Of a stretch of DNA of 64,000 bases, positions 63,224 through 64,000 are shown one piece after another. The translations under genes and the position numbers were made by a program. The notes under the pieces are model-generated. The model had not been told where the DNA came from. It did not search any database and worked only from the letters and a program-made list of their open reading frames with translations. The stretch is from contig NZ_CP080388.1 in NCBI RefSeq assembly GCF_030036535.1, positions 558,001-622,000 of the forward strand, read 5' to 3'. The first letter of the stretch is position 1; the number at the start of each line of letters is the position of its first letter. Origin of the DNA: Agrobacterium cucumeris (GTDB taxonomy: Bacteria > Pseudomonadota > Alphaproteobacteria > Rhizobiales > Rhizobiaceae).

Positions 63224-63937
63224 TTGCCCAAAAAATTGAGCGACTTCAAATATATGAGCTTCGATGTGGTGGGAACTCTCATCGATTTCGAAGGGGGTCT
63301 GAAATCGACCCTGACGCAGATCGGTGCTGAGAATGGCGTCGAAGTCGATGGTGAAAAGGCGCTCGGCCTTTACCGCGCGGCCCGTTATTCAGACGCGACA
63401 AACCTGTTTCCGGACGATCTCGTCCGCGTATATCTCATCATCGCTCCGCAACTTGGCTTGCCGGCAGAACGTGCTCTTGGCGAACGCCTGCGCGACGCCG
63501 CCAAGAACTGGAAGGGGTTCGAAGACAGCCGTGCCGCGATGGCGCAGCTTGCAAAGACACACCGCCTCATCGCTATGACAAACGCCCAGCGCTGGGCCTT
63601 CGAACATTTCTCGAAAGAACTCGGCAATCCCTTCCATGCCGCTTTCACGGCGGATGATACCCGCACCGAAAAGCCGGACCCGGCCTTTTTCGAGAAGGTC
63701 TTCGCGTTTGTTGAGAGCGAGGGCGCCTCGAAGGACGACATCCTGCATGTCGCGCAAAGCCAGTACCACGATATCGGCATTTCCCGGAAGCTGGGCATGA
63801 CCAATTGCTGGATTGAGCGCCGCCATGACCAGAAGGGATATGGCGGTACGATCGAGCCGGAAAACTTTACCGAGCCGGATTATCACTTCACCTCGATGGC
63901 CGGCCTTGCCGAAGCCGCGAGGCAGGCGGGCGGCTGA
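63224..63937 (+). CDS. Type II haloacid dehalogenase-like hydrolase, copy 2
   Basis: A 237-residue HAD hydrolase. The nucleophile is Asp14 (MSFDVVGTLIDF), then MTNAQRW, KPDPAFF and HVAQSQYHDIGISRKLGM. TTG at 63224 has GGAG seven bases upstream and starts close to the fold; an ATG at 63113 would add 37 low-complexity residues without a good ribosome site. It is related to the HAD protein at 59737-60405 but divergent. It is the last complete gene; the remaining 63 bp hold nothing recognisable. Confidence 0.85.
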   Translation: MPKKLSDFKYMSFDVVGTLIDFEGGLKSTLTQIGAENGVEVDGEKALGLYRAARYSDATNLFPDDLVRVYLIIAPQLGLPAERALGERLRDAAKNWKGFEDSRAAMAQLAKTHRLIAMTNAQRWAFEHFSKELGNPFHAAFTADDTRTEKPDPAFFEKVFAFVESEGASKDDILHVAQSQYHDIGISRKLGMTNCWIERRHDQKGYGGTIEPENFTEPDYHFTSMAGLAEAARQAGG

Positions 63938-64000
63938 ACCGCCCTCCACCAGGGCGTGGCGCGAACTGGGACGCGGACCGCCGGAATTTTCTGCAGACGC

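Overview
The window looks like an accessory-rich chromosomal or chromid segment of a Rhizobiaceae alphaproteobacterium, most like Agrobacterium/Rhizobium. The grounds are high GC content, the family content (IalB proteins, a KaiC-like ATPase paired with a hybrid kinase, a MesD/MesX methionine synthase, many sugar and iron ABC transporters), alphaproteobacterial-style cobalamin riboswitches, a TGA-N9-TCA iron-type operator and rhizobial palindromic repeats. I see no rRNA, tRNA, CRISPR array, prophage or intact insertion sequence. One decayed IS3-type fragment is present. All family names come from reading the proteins; no database search was run.

Layout. 0-10 kb: a hexuronate/sugar-acid catabolic block with a mannonate dehydratase diverging from a GntR/FCD regulator, a ribose-type ABC importer, an SDR, a second UxuA-like enzyme, an SMP-30 lactonase and a mutarotase-like protein. 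10-15 kb: a Tat-exported iron-type superoxide dismutase, then a KaiC-like ATPase overlapping a hybrid histidine kinase. 15-27 kb: a surface and signalling block with two IalB-family proteins downstream of a 1795-residue trimeric autotransporter adhesin, an EAL protein diverging from it, and two paralogous membrane proteins with a winged-helix-like N-terminus. 27-30 kb: a Tat-exported amidohydrolase and an outer-membrane barrel.

30-35 kb is the most interesting part. A minus-strand operon encodes MesX (DUF1852), MesD (folate- and B12-independent methionine synthase) and a flavin reductase. Divergently, a cobalamin riboswitch precedes a double-hotdog thioesterase and MetR, the LysR-type methionine regulator. 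The arrangement suggests that B12 turns off the activator of the B12-independent methionine route. 35-41 kb: MacAB-type efflux with a two-component system and a glycine-zipper lipoprotein.

41-46 kb: an iron/siderophore-type ABC importer with two paralogous binding proteins. One appears to have an ATA start codon, and a RirA-type palindrome lies between it and a divergent methyltransferase. 46-50.4 kb: a second cobalamin riboswitch, a short cysteine-rich ORF, and a binding protein-permease-ATPase operon whose last gene encodes a pseudoazurin, joined by ATGA overlaps. 50.4-64 kb: amine/amino-acid and carboxylate catabolism (ArgE-like deacylase, hydroxyacid dehydrogenase, cupin, two aldehyde dehydrogenases, a TtuC/LeuB-type dehydrogenase, a PuuB-like FAD oxidase, an omega-aminotransferase), two type II HAD hydrolases and two double-domain GNAT proteins.
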